Source of the DNA: Sedimenticola selenatireducens DSM 17993
GTDB lineage: Bacteria > Pseudomonadota > Gammaproteobacteria > Chromatiales > Chromatiaceae
NCBI RefSeq assembly: GCF_000428045.1
Contig: NZ_ATZE01000004.1
Location: 124,001-188,000, forward strand
Length of the DNA stretch: 64,000 bases
Direction: 5' to 3'
This document shows, piece by piece, positions 10,004-18,961 of the stretch (position 1 is its first letter; each line of letters starts with the position of its first letter). The position numbers were made by a program, and so were the translations under genes. The notes beneath the pieces were generated by a model. That model worked only from the letters and a program-made list of their open reading frames with translations, was not told the origin of the DNA and did no database searches.

Positions 10004-10825
10004 ATGATCGCTAATTACACAGTCAGACAGATAGTTGCTGGATTATTACTGGTTTCGCCTATGGCCGTTCTTGGGGGCTCGCCCCCAAGTAATCCCGAGG
10101 GAGTGGCCTTGGCCCAAGCGGTTTATGATCGGCCGAATGGTGATGACCTCAGTGCGCTGGTGGTAATGCAACTTCAGGGTAAGGAGAGTCGGACCAGGCA
10201 GCGGGTGCTCTACAGCTATGCGAAGGAGAAAGGTGCCGGAGAGCGCTGGACCCTGATGCGATTTATCCAGCCGGACGATATCAGCGGCACCGGATTGCTC
10301 ACTCAGGACCACCCCGGAGACGAGAGCGATCAGTGGCTCTATCTGCCGGCACTGAATAAGGTCAGGCGGATTTCATCATCAAGAAAGGGTGGACGCTTTG
10401 TCGGGTCAGACTTTTTTTATGAGGATCTCCTCGACCGGGAAGTCGAGATGGATTATCACTACCTTCAGGGAGAAGGTTCGGTCGGCAAAGTGCCGTGCGA
10501 GATTCTGGTCAGTACACCCAGGGATCCAAAAAACTCGGTCTATTCAAAACGAGTAAGCTGTATCTATCGCAAGATTCTTGTCCCGTTAAAGGTCGAACTG
10601 TTCGAGAAGGGAAAAGACAAACCGAGCAAGATGCTCACTGCCAGAAGAATTAAAAATATACAGGGTTACTGGTCTATCCTGGAGAGCACCATGTATGACC
10701 TGGAAACCGGGCACCGTACCCGGTTGGTGACCCAGAAGATTAAATACAATCAGGGACTGCCCGACCGACTCTTCTCCAGACGTGATCTTACAGATGATAG
10801 TAATGAGAAGGCCTTCCGCCCATGA
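10004..10825 (+). CDS. LolA-like outer-membrane lipoprotein-sorting protein
   Basis: About 273 residues with a cleavable signal peptide (hydrophobic residues ~9-24, ending A-V-L-G-G-S). The mature protein resembles the LolA-like fold group often annotated 'outer membrane lipoprotein-sorting protein': a conserved region R-F-I-Q-P-D-D-I-S-G-T-G-L, then D-Q-W-L-Y-L-P-A-L-x-K-V-R-R-I, and G-S-D-F-F-Y-E-D-L. This form typically sits next to an RND/MMPL transporter and an outer-membrane protein, exactly as here, suggesting a periplasmic carrier of a lipid or other hydrophobic substrate. The ATG at 10004, at the signal peptide, is chosen over an upstream one. It overlaps the frame of the next gene. 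Confidence 0.85.
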   Translation: MIANYTVRQIVAGLLLVSPMAVLGGSPPSNPEGVALAQAVYDRPNGDDLSALVVMQLQGKESRTRQRVLYSYAKEKGAGERWTLMRFIQPDDISGTGLLTQDHPGDESDQWLYLPALNKVRRISSSRKGGRFVGSDFFYEDLLDREVEMDYHYLQGEGSVGKVPCEILVSTPRDPKNSVYSKRVSCIYRKILVPLKVELFEKGKDKPSKMLTARRIKNIQGYWSILESTMYDLETGHRTRLVTQKIKYNQGLPDRLFSRRDLTDDSNEKAFRP

Positions 10826-10863
10826 CCTGGAATGCAATTCACAAACATAGGGAATATAGCTAC

Positions 10864-12372
10864 ATGGCAAACTTCAAGATTCGAGTCGACCGAACTGCCC
10901 AATTGCTATGGCTTTGTGTTGCGCTGTTTCCAATACCTGCGCTGACCGCGGATGAAGAGGTGTTGATTATTGAAGATGATCTGGTTATCGATGAAGGAAC
11001 GTCTGCGACACCAGTGGGAGAATTACTGATCATTGACGATCAAGATAATCAGGAACTATTTATTGAGGAGGGGGATGGAAGCGCTGACAAATCTGAACCC
11101 GGGCAGGAGATCCTGATTGAGACAAACGAGCAACCGAGTGTCGAAGAGGGTGGCAGGGCAGTAGTGGAAAGCAGCAATTTTTCCCTTAAGCTGGACGAAG
11201 TGTGGGGCGAGTATGGCGTATTTACCCATTCAGCTTCAGACGCCAACGGATTGGGCTATCTGCATGGGCAGGCCACAGCGCTCTGGACGCCTTCCAGTCT
11301 CTGGGATCTGCAGGCGTCCGTTCGCCTGGATGGTTACTCACAACATGGCAGACGTGACTGGGATCATGCCAATCTCGACTATGATGAGACCTTTGTCCGT
11401 TATCGTTCGGATAATTTCAGACTAACCGCTGGAGCACAGAAGATTGTCTGGGGCCGGATTGATGAATTCCCCCCCACAGACCGACTGAGCACCCATGATC
11501 TTACCCGCTATATCATGGATGATCTTGCTGACCGCCGGCGGGCATCGGCAGCGATCCGTTATGAACACTTCTTTGGCGAGAAGAAGCTGGATGTGGTTTT
11601 CCTGCCCTGGTTCAGAGAGGCTGAACTGCCGGGGGCCTCGAGCGTCTGGTTCCCGGTCAACCGACAATCCGGCCAGATTCTCGGTTTGAACTCAACGCCG
11701 GCTAGCGTGGCGCTGATCAAGAGTGCCCCGGTGGATGTCGAAGCACCCAATTCGGATGGTGGTTTTGGCATCCGTTACAGCGGAACAGGTGAGGGAATGG
11801 ATTACGCCCTGACTGTACAGAAAGTCAGGCAATCGCTACCTTACTTTAACTATAACAGTGCCCGTGGCGTGCTTGAGGCGAAATATCCGCGCAGCTGGGT
11901 GCTGGGTGGAGATATTGGTGTAGAGGCGATGGGGGCAATCTGGCGTTTTGAGGCCGGTTGGGTGAGTGATGCGCCCGTTACCCGTATTGACGGATCATAC
12001 GATACGGTTAATAGCCTGAACTGGGGAGCCGGCGTGGAGTTTTTTCCGGGCGATGGGGATGCCCGGGTGAACCTGCAGTTGACCGGGATTAATCATGATG
12101 ATGCGCCGGCCGTTATTGACAGGACCGAGATCTATCTGTTTGGTGGCTCTTTTGAAGTTCCCTTTGCCCGGGATCAGTGGCGGTTGAAAGGGCGCTTCTA
12201 TAAGGGCCTGGATACCCATGACCTCTATCTTAATCCCGAACTTGCCTATACCGGCTGGGAATCCCAGGAGGTTTACCTGGAAGCACATTACTTTGAGGGT
12301 GCGGCAGGAACGCCTGGCGCATTTCATCAGGATAATTCGATCCTGGCTGTCGGGTGGCGCGCAAAGTTCTGA
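10864..12372 (+). CDS. outer-membrane beta-barrel protein (DUF1302/alginate-export-like)
   Basis: About 502 residues. A signal peptide (hydrophobic core ~10-27) is followed by an acidic, repetitive linker with V-L-I-I-E-D-D, L-L-I-I-D-D and I-L-I-E-T-like units (about residues 31-95). From ~residue 110 the sequence alternates aromatic and polar residues like a porin barrel and ends in W-R-A-K-F, a typical C-terminal phenylalanine for BAM recognition. It lies between a LolA-like carrier and an RND transporter, so it may be the outer-membrane part of that export route. The ATG at 10864 begins the signal peptide; an upstream ATG overlapping the previous gene by 4 bases at 10822 is an alternative. 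Confidence 0.78.
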   Translation: MANFKIRVDRTAQLLWLCVALFPIPALTADEEVLIIEDDLVIDEGTSATPVGELLIIDDQDNQELFIEEGDGSADKSEPGQEILIETNEQPSVEEGGRAVVESSNFSLKLDEVWGEYGVFTHSASDANGLGYLHGQATALWTPSSLWDLQASVRLDGYSQHGRRDWDHANLDYDETFVRYRSDNFRLTAGAQKIVWGRIDEFPPTDRLSTHDLTRYIMDDLADRRRASAAIRYEHFFGEKKLDVVFLPWFREAELPGASSVWFPVNRQSGQILGLNSTPASVALIKSAPVDVEAPNSDGGFGIRYSGTGEGMDYALTVQKVRQSLPYFNYNSARGVLEAKYPRSWVLGGDIGVEAMGAIWRFEAGWVSDAPVTRIDGSYDTVNSLNWGAGVEFFPGDGDARVNLQLTGINHDDAPAVIDRTEIYLFGGSFEVPFARDQWRLKGRFYKGLDTHDLYLNPELAYTGWESQEVYLEAHYFEGAAGTPGAFHQDNSILAVGWRAKF

Positions 12373-12487
12373 TACCTATCAAGCTGGCGGCCAGAGACTC
12401 GATGAAATTACCGGGAGCGCTGCGATCATCAGGCGGTGTGCCCCGTTCGTGAAGATGTCGGAGTCAGACAGGTAATCAGGGAATTAT

Positions 12488-15172
12488 ATGCAAGCTGACA
12501 CCCGATACGCCAGGTTAGACCATGATCGCAAACCGATCGCGATTCAGCACGATGGCATGTTTGTCTATGCCAATCCTGCTTTTCTCGCCCTGTTGGGTTA
12601 TCAATCATTCAGTGAGCTTGAAGCCATACCGGTTCTTGATCTGGTGGTGGATCGTCACAAGGATCGGTTGCGGGAGCATTTTTCCGCGGCAGGCCAGGTG
12701 TCTAGAAGTGCCCGGGAATATCCCCGGGCCAAGGTGACATTACTGAAAGCTGATAGCAGCCATCTGGTAGCCATTATTAATTCCTGTTCTACCCTGTTCG
12801 ATGGTGAAGAGACGATCGAGTTTTCGCTCATTACCGAAGCAGACGTACGGCTCAAGAATGTTTTTCTGAATCTGCCCTGGAAATTCTACTTCAGTGTGCT
12901 GTTCCTGTTCCTGTTCACCATATTGCCCAACGGGTTGCTGCTGAACCTCAATATAAATAACGCCCCCAAGGTCTATCTGCCGTCAGATGCGCCGTCAGTA
13001 ATCATTGATGATGAGCTGCGGCGATATTTTCCCAGTGATCAGGCTGTGTTGTTGTTGTTTGAGGGCGTGGCGCTCTATTCTGACGGGTTTGTTAAGGCAT
13101 TCAATGGCTTGGCCAAAGCGCTAGCGGCCAACCCGTTGATTGATGAAGTAGTAAATATGACCACCCAGGATCATATCCACGGGACCGAAGAGGGCTTTCT
13201 GGTTGAACCGCTGGTCAATATCGAGGATCTGGACAAGACCCGGCCTAAGGAGAGACTGGCGCGTGCGCTCTCCGACCGCTTCGCCAAAAATACCCTGGTG
13301 GCGGCGGACGGCACGGCGGTGTCGATGCTGGTGATACCGGTCGCCATCGACTCGAGCCTTGAGCGTCTGGCCCTGGAAGACGCTATTCTGGAGCAGGTGG
13401 ATGAGGCGCAATTGGCTGGATATCTGACCGGCATGGCCGGGCAGATCACCACGGATGTGGCGCAGATGAGATCCATGTTGCGGGATAATATGATTTTTAT
13501 ACCTGCCACCACGGTGATTGGTCTGTTTCTGATCTGGTGGTTATTCCATCGCTGGCTTGCCGTGATAGTGGCCGGCGTGGTTATCGGGGTTGTGGTCAGC
13601 TCCACAGTGGCGTTTTATGTGGTTTTCAATCAGCCGTTCAATCTGATCTCCAGCATCATTCCGCCGCTCCTGTCGGCCCTGACGGTTGCCGCGCTGGTAC
13701 ATCTGTTTAATGCCCTCCACTACGCATCAAAAAGGGGGTTGGTCGGGCCTGATCGGGTCAGCAGTGCGCTCAGCGAAGTGCGGCGACCCGCTTTTTATAC
13801 TGCCTTGACGACGGTGGCTGGTCTCTCTTCACTGGGTTTGAGTCCAATTCCCCCAATTAAGGTGTTCGGGTTGATCTCGGCCGCCGGGGTTGCGCTGATC
13901 TATTTTGTCGTTATCCATCTGGTGCCAAATATCTTTTCCCGGTTTGACTATGCCGCCTGGCCAAGCAGAAGAGCGGGGTTGGCTGGTTTGGATGGAGTGG
14001 TCACGAGGCTGTTTCATATTGGTGTCCGTTACCCGCTCTACGTGGTTGGTTCGGTCGTCGTGGTGCTTGGATTGCTGTTGCCCCAGATCGGCAATATTGT
14101 TGTTGAAACCAATCTCCAGGAGTTTTTCTACCCAAGCCACCCGCTTCGAAAGGCCACCCGGCATATCGAGGACAAGCTGGTTGGCACTGCGTCTCTGGAT
14201 ATTGTGGTTACAGCGAACCAGCGGGGCGGGTTAAAGCAGCCCCGGGTGCTGAACGACATGCGGGCTTTCCAGCGCTGGGCGGAGGCTCAACCCGAGGTGG
14301 ATAAGAGTATCTCCATGGCCGATTTTGTCGAGGAGATGCACTGGGGATTCAATGCGGAGAATCCGGAGTACCGGCGTATACCGGACAATATGGAGTTGAT
14401 CAGCCAGTATCTGCTGGTCTATGACGGTGAGGACCTGTTTGATTTTGTCGATGAGGAGTACCGCGTTGCACACATTAGCCTTAATGTGAACGTGCATGGC
14501 GCCAACGCGCTATCAGAACTGATGGAGCGAATCAGCGATTATCACGGCAAGTATCCGACAAGCGGCATCGAATGGGAAATAGCCGGGTTTGGGCGGCTGT
14601 TTGCGGATCAGGAAGATCTGCTGATCGAAGGCCAGGTGAAGAGTCTGTTCGGCGCCTTGGGACTCATATTCCTGCTGATGCTGATACAGTGGCGTTCGAT
14701 CGGCAGCGCAGTGCTCTGCATGATACCCAATCTTTCACCCATTCTGCTGATTTTTATTGTCATGGGGCTGTTCGGGCTTTGGCTCGATATGGCCACCGCG
14801 ATGATTGCCAGTGTCGCGGTTGGTATTGCCGTGGATGATACAATCCATGTCTATCACGGGTTTATCAGTCGTGTAAGGCGGGGTATCAGCCCGATCGTTG
14901 CCCTTGTCAAAACCTATAAACAGGCCGGCAGGGCCGTTATGACAACGACCATCATACTGAGTGCGCAATTTATTGTACTGACACTTTCCGAGTTTGTGCC
15001 GACGACTCATTTTGGGCTACTGACCAGTATTGGCCTGATCGCCGCGCTGCTCTTTGATCTGTTGCTCCTGCCTGCTCTCCTGATTCTGATCTACGCCCGG
15101 CATCCGGCAGTCATCAAACAGGAGCCGCTGTTCATGAAACGACGGGACGAGGGCGGGAGTGGCTTGAACTGA
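12488..15172 (+). CDS. RND/MMPL-family transporter with N-terminal PAS-like domain
   Basis: An 894-residue protein. Residues ~15-115 look like a PAS fold: P-I-A-I-Q-H-D-G-M-F-V-Y-A-N-P-A-F then L-L-G-Y and a later V-L-D-L-V. A first membrane helix follows (about 131-152), then a periplasmic loop and two five-to-six-helix sterol-sensing-like bundles (about 340-490 and 715-875), including G-I-A-V-D-D-T-I-H in the second, the MMPL/RND hallmark. An AGGGAA precedes the ATG. Downstream of the LolA-like carrier and barrel it probably drives export of a lipid or hydrophobic molecule. PAS fusion to RND is unusual and might sense a ligand or redox state at the inner membrane. Confidence 0.88.
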   Translation: MQADTRYARLDHDRKPIAIQHDGMFVYANPAFLALLGYQSFSELEAIPVLDLVVDRHKDRLREHFSAAGQVSRSAREYPRAKVTLLKADSSHLVAIINSCSTLFDGEETIEFSLITEADVRLKNVFLNLPWKFYFSVLFLFLFTILPNGLLLNLNINNAPKVYLPSDAPSVIIDDELRRYFPSDQAVLLLFEGVALYSDGFVKAFNGLAKALAANPLIDEVVNMTTQDHIHGTEEGFLVEPLVNIEDLDKTRPKERLARALSDRFAKNTLVAADGTAVSMLVIPVAIDSSLERLALEDAILEQVDEAQLAGYLTGMAGQITTDVAQMRSMLRDNMIFIPATTVIGLFLIWWLFHRWLAVIVAGVVIGVVVSSTVAFYVVFNQPFNLISSIIPPLLSALTVAALVHLFNALHYASKRGLVGPDRVSSALSEVRRPAFYTALTTVAGLSSLGLSPIPPIKVFGLISAAGVALIYFVVIHLVPNIFSRFDYAAWPSRRAGLAGLDGVVTRLFHIGVRYPLYVVGSVVVVLGLLLPQIGNIVVETNLQEFFYPSHPLRKATRHIEDKLVGTASLDIVVTANQRGGLKQPRVLNDMRAFQRWAEAQPEVDKSISMADFVEEMHWGFNAENPEYRRIPDNMELISQYLLVYDGEDLFDFVDEEYRVAHISLNVNVHGANALSELMERISDYHGKYPTSGIEWEIAGFGRLFADQEDLLIEGQVKSLFGALGLIFLLMLIQWRSIGSAVLCMIPNLSPILLIFIVMGLFGLWLDMATAMIASVAVGIAVDDTIHVYHGFISRVRRGISPIVALVKTYKQAGRAVMTTTIILSAQFIVLTLSEFVPTTHFGLLTSIGLIAALLFDLLLLPALLILIYARHPAVIKQEPLFMKRRDEGGSGLN

Positions 15173-15585
15173 AGGGCCGGGCATGCATTTTTAGTCTCAT
15201 GGTACTGGTGGCTGGAAGCGGCTGTTTCCAAAATAAATAGGATGTAAAATAGTTTTGGAGGTTTTGTCCTGAATCTTTTCTGCCAATGGTGTTCGATTTT
15301 GCGGTTCGCATGTTACGATCAGGCCATTTATAGTTGGTTGAATAGATACCAGTAGGGTAATATAAAGGTCTATTTTATTAACAAGCCCAGTAAGTTGGGC
15401 TATCATCCTCATATATTGAATGAATTTTTCTGGCAGGCTTTCGGTCGATCTTTCGCGGATAAGGCTGATGGAAAACAATATGGACCGGGAAGTAGCGTGA
15501 GTCTTTGGCAGGGACTATCAGGTCATTCCTTGTATTGGCAATGTGCCCATTGAACGGTTGTACAACAAATAGCGTAAGGGAGAAC
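15173..15585. other. leader region upstream of the exopolysaccharide operon
   Basis: About 410 bases without a supported gene lie before the export lipoprotein and should carry the main promoter of the polysaccharide operon. One clear hairpin occurs at 15384-15401 (AGCCCA, loop GTAAGT, TGGGCT), not followed by a T-run, so it may be a transcript-leader structure rather than a terminator. I looked for a sigma-54 element, expected for PrsK/PrsR-controlled exosortase loci, and did not find a convincing one. Confidence 0.4.
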
Positions 15586-16230
15586 ATGCTCGTGCCTATC
15601 AATAAAACACTATCATCGCATCGGTTGTTAACCCAGTGTCTTCTCGGGGCGCTGGTAATACTACTTGCCGGTTGTGCATCAAAATATCCCCAGGTGACCA
15701 GTGATCAGCCCCAGGTAGCACCAGACTTTGATTATATTATCGGTCCTGGCGATGAACTGAACATCTTTGTCTGGGGGAATCAGGAGCTGACCGTCACGGT
15801 TCCCGTGCGTCCGGATGGCAAGATTACGACACGTCTGGTCGAAGATATAGAGGCCAGCGGCAAGACGCCAACCCAGTTAGCCAGGGACGTGGAAGCGGCT
15901 TACTCCGAGTATGTGAAAAATGCGGTTGTCACGGTCATTGTCGATGAGTTTGTCGGCGTTCCCACTCAGCAGGTCAGGGTCGTGGGCGAAGCCGCCGAGC
16001 CGCTTTCGGTACCGTTCAGAAAACACATGACACTGCTTGATCTGATGATCCAGGTTGGTGGTCTGACCGAATTTGCCGATGGTAACAAGTCAGTGTTGAT
16101 CCGAAATATAAACGGTGAACAACAAATCTATAACGTGCGACTGGAAGACCTGGTAGAGGATGGGGATATCTCCGCGAATCTTGCACTGATGCCTGGCGAT
16201 ATCATGATTATCCCCGAGGCATGGTTCTAG
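15586..16230 (+). CDS. XrtA-system polysaccharide export lipoprotein (Wza-like)
   Basis: About 214 residues, the outer-membrane export component of the exopolysaccharide machine. The N-terminus carries a lipoprotein signal with lipobox L-A-G-C (cysteine near residue 30). The poly-export domain follows: Y-I-I-G-P-G-D-E-L-N-I-F-V-W near residues 48-62, then V-R-P-D-G-K-I-T, and SLBB-like V-V-G-E-A segments ending with M-P-G-D-I-M-I-I-P-E. The short length is typical of the exosortase-A-associated form (TIGR03027-like) rather than of full Wza (about 380). ATG at 15586 is preferred as GGGAG lies six bases upstream. Confidence 0.93.
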   Translation: MLVPINKTLSSHRLLTQCLLGALVILLAGCASKYPQVTSDQPQVAPDFDYIIGPGDELNIFVWGNQELTVTVPVRPDGKITTRLVEDIEASGKTPTQLARDVEAAYSEYVKNAVVTVIVDEFVGVPTQQVRVVGEAAEPLSVPFRKHMTLLDLMIQVGGLTEFADGNKSVLIRNINGEQQIYNVRLEDLVEDGDISANLALMPGDIMIIPEAWF

Positions 16231-16400
16231 GTCGGCGAACAGATTACCGAGAGGGTGGCATCATACGCTTATCGGGTCTCGGTCGGGTAACTGGCCGAGT
16301 TCCGATGTGTAGTGACAGAAATATCGCAATCGATATCAGACTGGCACCGGTAGGGATATTGAGGTTGATGCCTCAAGAAATATGGGCGTAGCAGGGATAT

Positions 16401-17984
16401 ATGCAAGAACTTCTAGAACAGATTGAAGAATATCTTTACGGCGTCTGGCGATTTCGCTGGGTGGCGTTGGTGGCGGCATGGATAATCGCGATAGCCGGAT
16501 GGATAGTTGTAGCACAACTGCCGGATAAATATGAGGCTACCGCTCGCTTGCATGTTGATAGCAACACCATTCTTGGACCTCTGCTGCGTGGGTTGGCAAT
16601 TCAGCCGGATGTGAGCCAACGAGTCGCCTTGATGAGCAAGACGCTACTCAGCCGACCGAATATGGAAAAGCTGATGCGCATGGTCGATCTGGATCTGAAA
16701 GTCAGGAACGAGCAGGATAAAGAGGCCCTGATAACAGAATTGCGTGACAATATTGAGCTAAGCGGGCAGCGCAACAATGCCTCACTCTATTCAATCGCTT
16801 ACACTCATTCTGACCGGCTCGTTGCGCAGCGTGTTGTACAGTCTTTAATCTCCATATTTATCGAAAGTACACTGGGCGATAAACGCAAGGATAGTGCCGG
16901 CGCCCAGGAGTTCCTGGATAAGCAGATTGCCGAATATGAAATCCGGCTGGCTGAAGCCGAGGCCAGGCTGGCGGATTTCAAGCGCCGTTATGTCGGTACC
17001 ATGCCGGGGGAACAGGGTGGTTACTACCAACGTCTCGAAATGGCAAAGGGACAACTGGGCTCCGCGCAACTCGAACTTCGTGAGGCTGAGAATCGGCGTG
17101 CCGAGTTGAAGCGTCAACTGTCTGGTGAGGAGCCTGTATTTATCCCCGGAGGAGCTGATGATTTTGGAGCTCCGTCGCATCTGGATCAACGCATCCAGAA
17201 CCTCCAGACACGCCTGGATGAGCTGTTGTTGAAGTACACCGAACGTCATCCTGATGTGATAGAAATACAATCCATCATTGCCAGCCTCGAAGAAGAGAAA
17301 AAGCAAGAGCTTGAGGCGCGTCAGGCCGAACCGTCAGCTCCGCAGGCCAGCTTGCAGAGCAGCCCGGTTTATCAGCAGATGCGCAGCATGCTCTCGGAAT
17401 CAGAGGCGCGAGTGGCTGAACTCCGGGTGCGTGCGACAGAGTATGGGAAACGGGTCAAGGAGCTGGAGGCAAAAATCGATCAGATTCCCCTGATCGAGGC
17501 GGAACTACAACAGCTGAATCGTGATTATGACGCCGTTTCGCAGCAGCATGAGGCGCTGTTGAAACGGCGGGAGTCGGCACATCTTTCGGAAAAGGCCGAA
17601 CAGGATGCGTCAGAGGTGAAATTTCGTGTCATCGATCCTCCGTTTGTTCCACTCAAGCCGTCCCAACCCAACAAACTGTTGCTTAATGGCGCGGTTTTTC
17701 TGGCCAGCTTGGCGGCAGGAATCGGTCTTGCATTGCTGACTTCATTGATCCGGCCTGTATTCTATAGCCGCGGCGCACTGAATCGAATAACCGGATTGCC
17801 TGTGCTGGGTTCGGTGGCATTTGTGCTTTCAAAAGCACAAAAACGCAGGCAGAGACTTGCCGGTGCCATGTTTGTTTCTCTGGTGCTGCTGTTGGGCACG
17901 CTTTTTGTCGGGGTCAATCTGATGCACGACATGGGCTTTGATCTATTAGGGAAAGTGCAAAGTCTTGGGGCCAGGATCTTATGA
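16401..17984 (+). CDS. XrtA-system polysaccharide chain-length determinant (Wzz-like)
   Basis: A 527-residue inner-membrane protein. It has an N-terminal Wzz domain with a transmembrane helix around residues 20-37, a long coiled-coil periplasmic region (roughly 160-400; e.g. L-A-E-A-E-A-R-L-A-D-F-K), the C-terminal P-x-x-P-x-x-P-S-Q-P-N-K motif near 415-430, and a second helix at about 432-455. A further hydrophobic segment near the end (about 488-507) fits the XrtA-associated family (TIGR03007-like). It sets polymer chain length and works with the tyrosine kinase encoded next; the two genes overlap by ATGA. A 170-base gap separates it from the export lipoprotein gene. Confidence 0.94.
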   Translation: MQELLEQIEEYLYGVWRFRWVALVAAWIIAIAGWIVVAQLPDKYEATARLHVDSNTILGPLLRGLAIQPDVSQRVALMSKTLLSRPNMEKLMRMVDLDLKVRNEQDKEALITELRDNIELSGQRNNASLYSIAYTHSDRLVAQRVVQSLISIFIESTLGDKRKDSAGAQEFLDKQIAEYEIRLAEAEARLADFKRRYVGTMPGEQGGYYQRLEMAKGQLGSAQLELREAENRRAELKRQLSGEEPVFIPGGADDFGAPSHLDQRIQNLQTRLDELLLKYTERHPDVIEIQSIIASLEEEKKQELEARQAEPSAPQASLQSSPVYQQMRSMLSESEARVAELRVRATEYGKRVKELEAKIDQIPLIEAELQQLNRDYDAVSQQHEALLKRRESAHLSEKAEQDASEVKFRVIDPPFVPLKPSQPNKLLLNGAVFLASLAAGIGLALLTSLIRPVFYSRGALNRITGLPVLGSVAFVLSKAQKRRQRLAGAMFVSLVLLLGTLFVGVNLMHDMGFDLLGKVQSLGARIL

Positions 17985-18949
17985 GCATTATTGAAAAAGC
18001 GATCGAAAAGCTTAATGCCGACCAGGTTGGCAAGCAGGATGATCTATCGAACGATTTCAGTAGATCACTTGACTCTACAGCCAGTTCACAGGCACCGGTG
18101 AAATCTAATGTTGATATGCAGGGACAGCCGATTCCACCCGCATTTGAACAACCTGAAAAACTTGCCCCACAAAACAGAACCGGAAAAGTAGTCGATTTGC
18201 CGCTGGAACATCTGAAATCACTCGGCATGGTGACTCCGGATGAACCTCGCAGCAGAGTGGCCGAAGAAAATCGGATTATCAAGCGACCGCTACTGATGAA
18301 TATTGCCGGTAAGGGTGCCGCAGCGATTGATAATCCAAATCTGATCATGGTCACCAGCGCCCAGCCAGGTGAGGGAAAAACTTTTACCGCGATCAATCTG
18401 GCTATCAGTATTGCCATGGAGCAGGATAAGACGGTGTTGTTTGTTGATGCAGATGTTGCCAAGGCATCGGCAGCCGCATTGCTGGGTATTCCAGATGACT
18501 GCCCTGGTCTTATTGATCTGTTAATGAATAAGGGAACCCGGATCAGTGATGTGTTGCTACACACCAGTATCCCCAACCTGCGTATATTACCGGCAGGACA
18601 TGCCCACGAGCGTTCTACCGAATTATTGGCCAGTGAGGACATGCAACAGCTGATGATCGAATTGGCTCAACGCTATCCGGACCGGGTGATTATTTTTGAT
18701 TCACCGCCAATTCTGTTTACCACGGAAGCAGGCGTATTGGCCAATCTGATGGGACAGATCGTTTTCGTTGTGGCTGAAAAACATACTCCACAAAGTAAGG
18801 TTGTAGAAGCGCTCAGTCATCTTGGAGGGGAAAAAGTCATTGGTCTCCTGCTGAATAAATCTTCCAATACGAGGAACGGGGCAGGTGGTTATGGTTACGG
18901 GTACGGGTATGGTTATGGCTACGGGCGTAGTCAAACAGGAAATGGATAG
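17981..18949 (+). CDS. XrtA-associated tyrosine autokinase (BY-kinase) with GY-repeat tail
   Basis: A 322-residue cytosolic protein-tyrosine kinase that phosphorylates itself and controls polymer assembly with the Wzz-like partner. Walker A is S-A-Q-P-G-E-G-K-T (126-134), Walker A' is V-L-F-V-D-A-D-V (about 152-159) and Walker B is V-I-I-F-D-S-P-P (about 227-234). The C-terminus, normally a tyrosine cluster in BY-kinases, is here a strict alternation of Gly and Tyr (residues 302-315). The N-terminal ~100 residues are low in structure. It overlaps the Wzz-like gene by four bases. Family resemblance is to the exosortase-associated TIGR03018 type. Confidence 0.93.
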   Translation: MSIIEKAIEKLNADQVGKQDDLSNDFSRSLDSTASSQAPVKSNVDMQGQPIPPAFEQPEKLAPQNRTGKVVDLPLEHLKSLGMVTPDEPRSRVAEENRIIKRPLLMNIAGKGAAAIDNPNLIMVTSAQPGEGKTFTAINLAISIAMEQDKTVLFVDADVAKASAAALLGIPDDCPGLIDLLMNKGTRISDVLLHTSIPNLRILPAGHAHERSTELLASEDMQQLMIELAQRYPDRVIIFDSPPILFTTEAGVLANLMGQIVFVVAEKHTPQSKVVEALSHLGGEKVIGLLLNKSSNTRNGAGGYGYGYGYGYGYGRSQTGNG

Positions 18950-18961
18950 GGGCTCAATCTG

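Noticed and set aside
15384-15401. Hairpin in the operon leader as a riboswitch
   Set aside because: Only one small stem-loop is visible, without the conserved core of any class I know.
16342-16356. TGGCAC resembling a sigma-54 -24 element upstream of the chain-length gene
   Set aside because: The expected GC of the -12 element is absent at the right spacing.
18890-18935. Possible short tandem repeat or CRISPR-like array
   Set aside because: It is the in-frame coding sequence of the Gly-Tyr tail of the kinase, without spacers.
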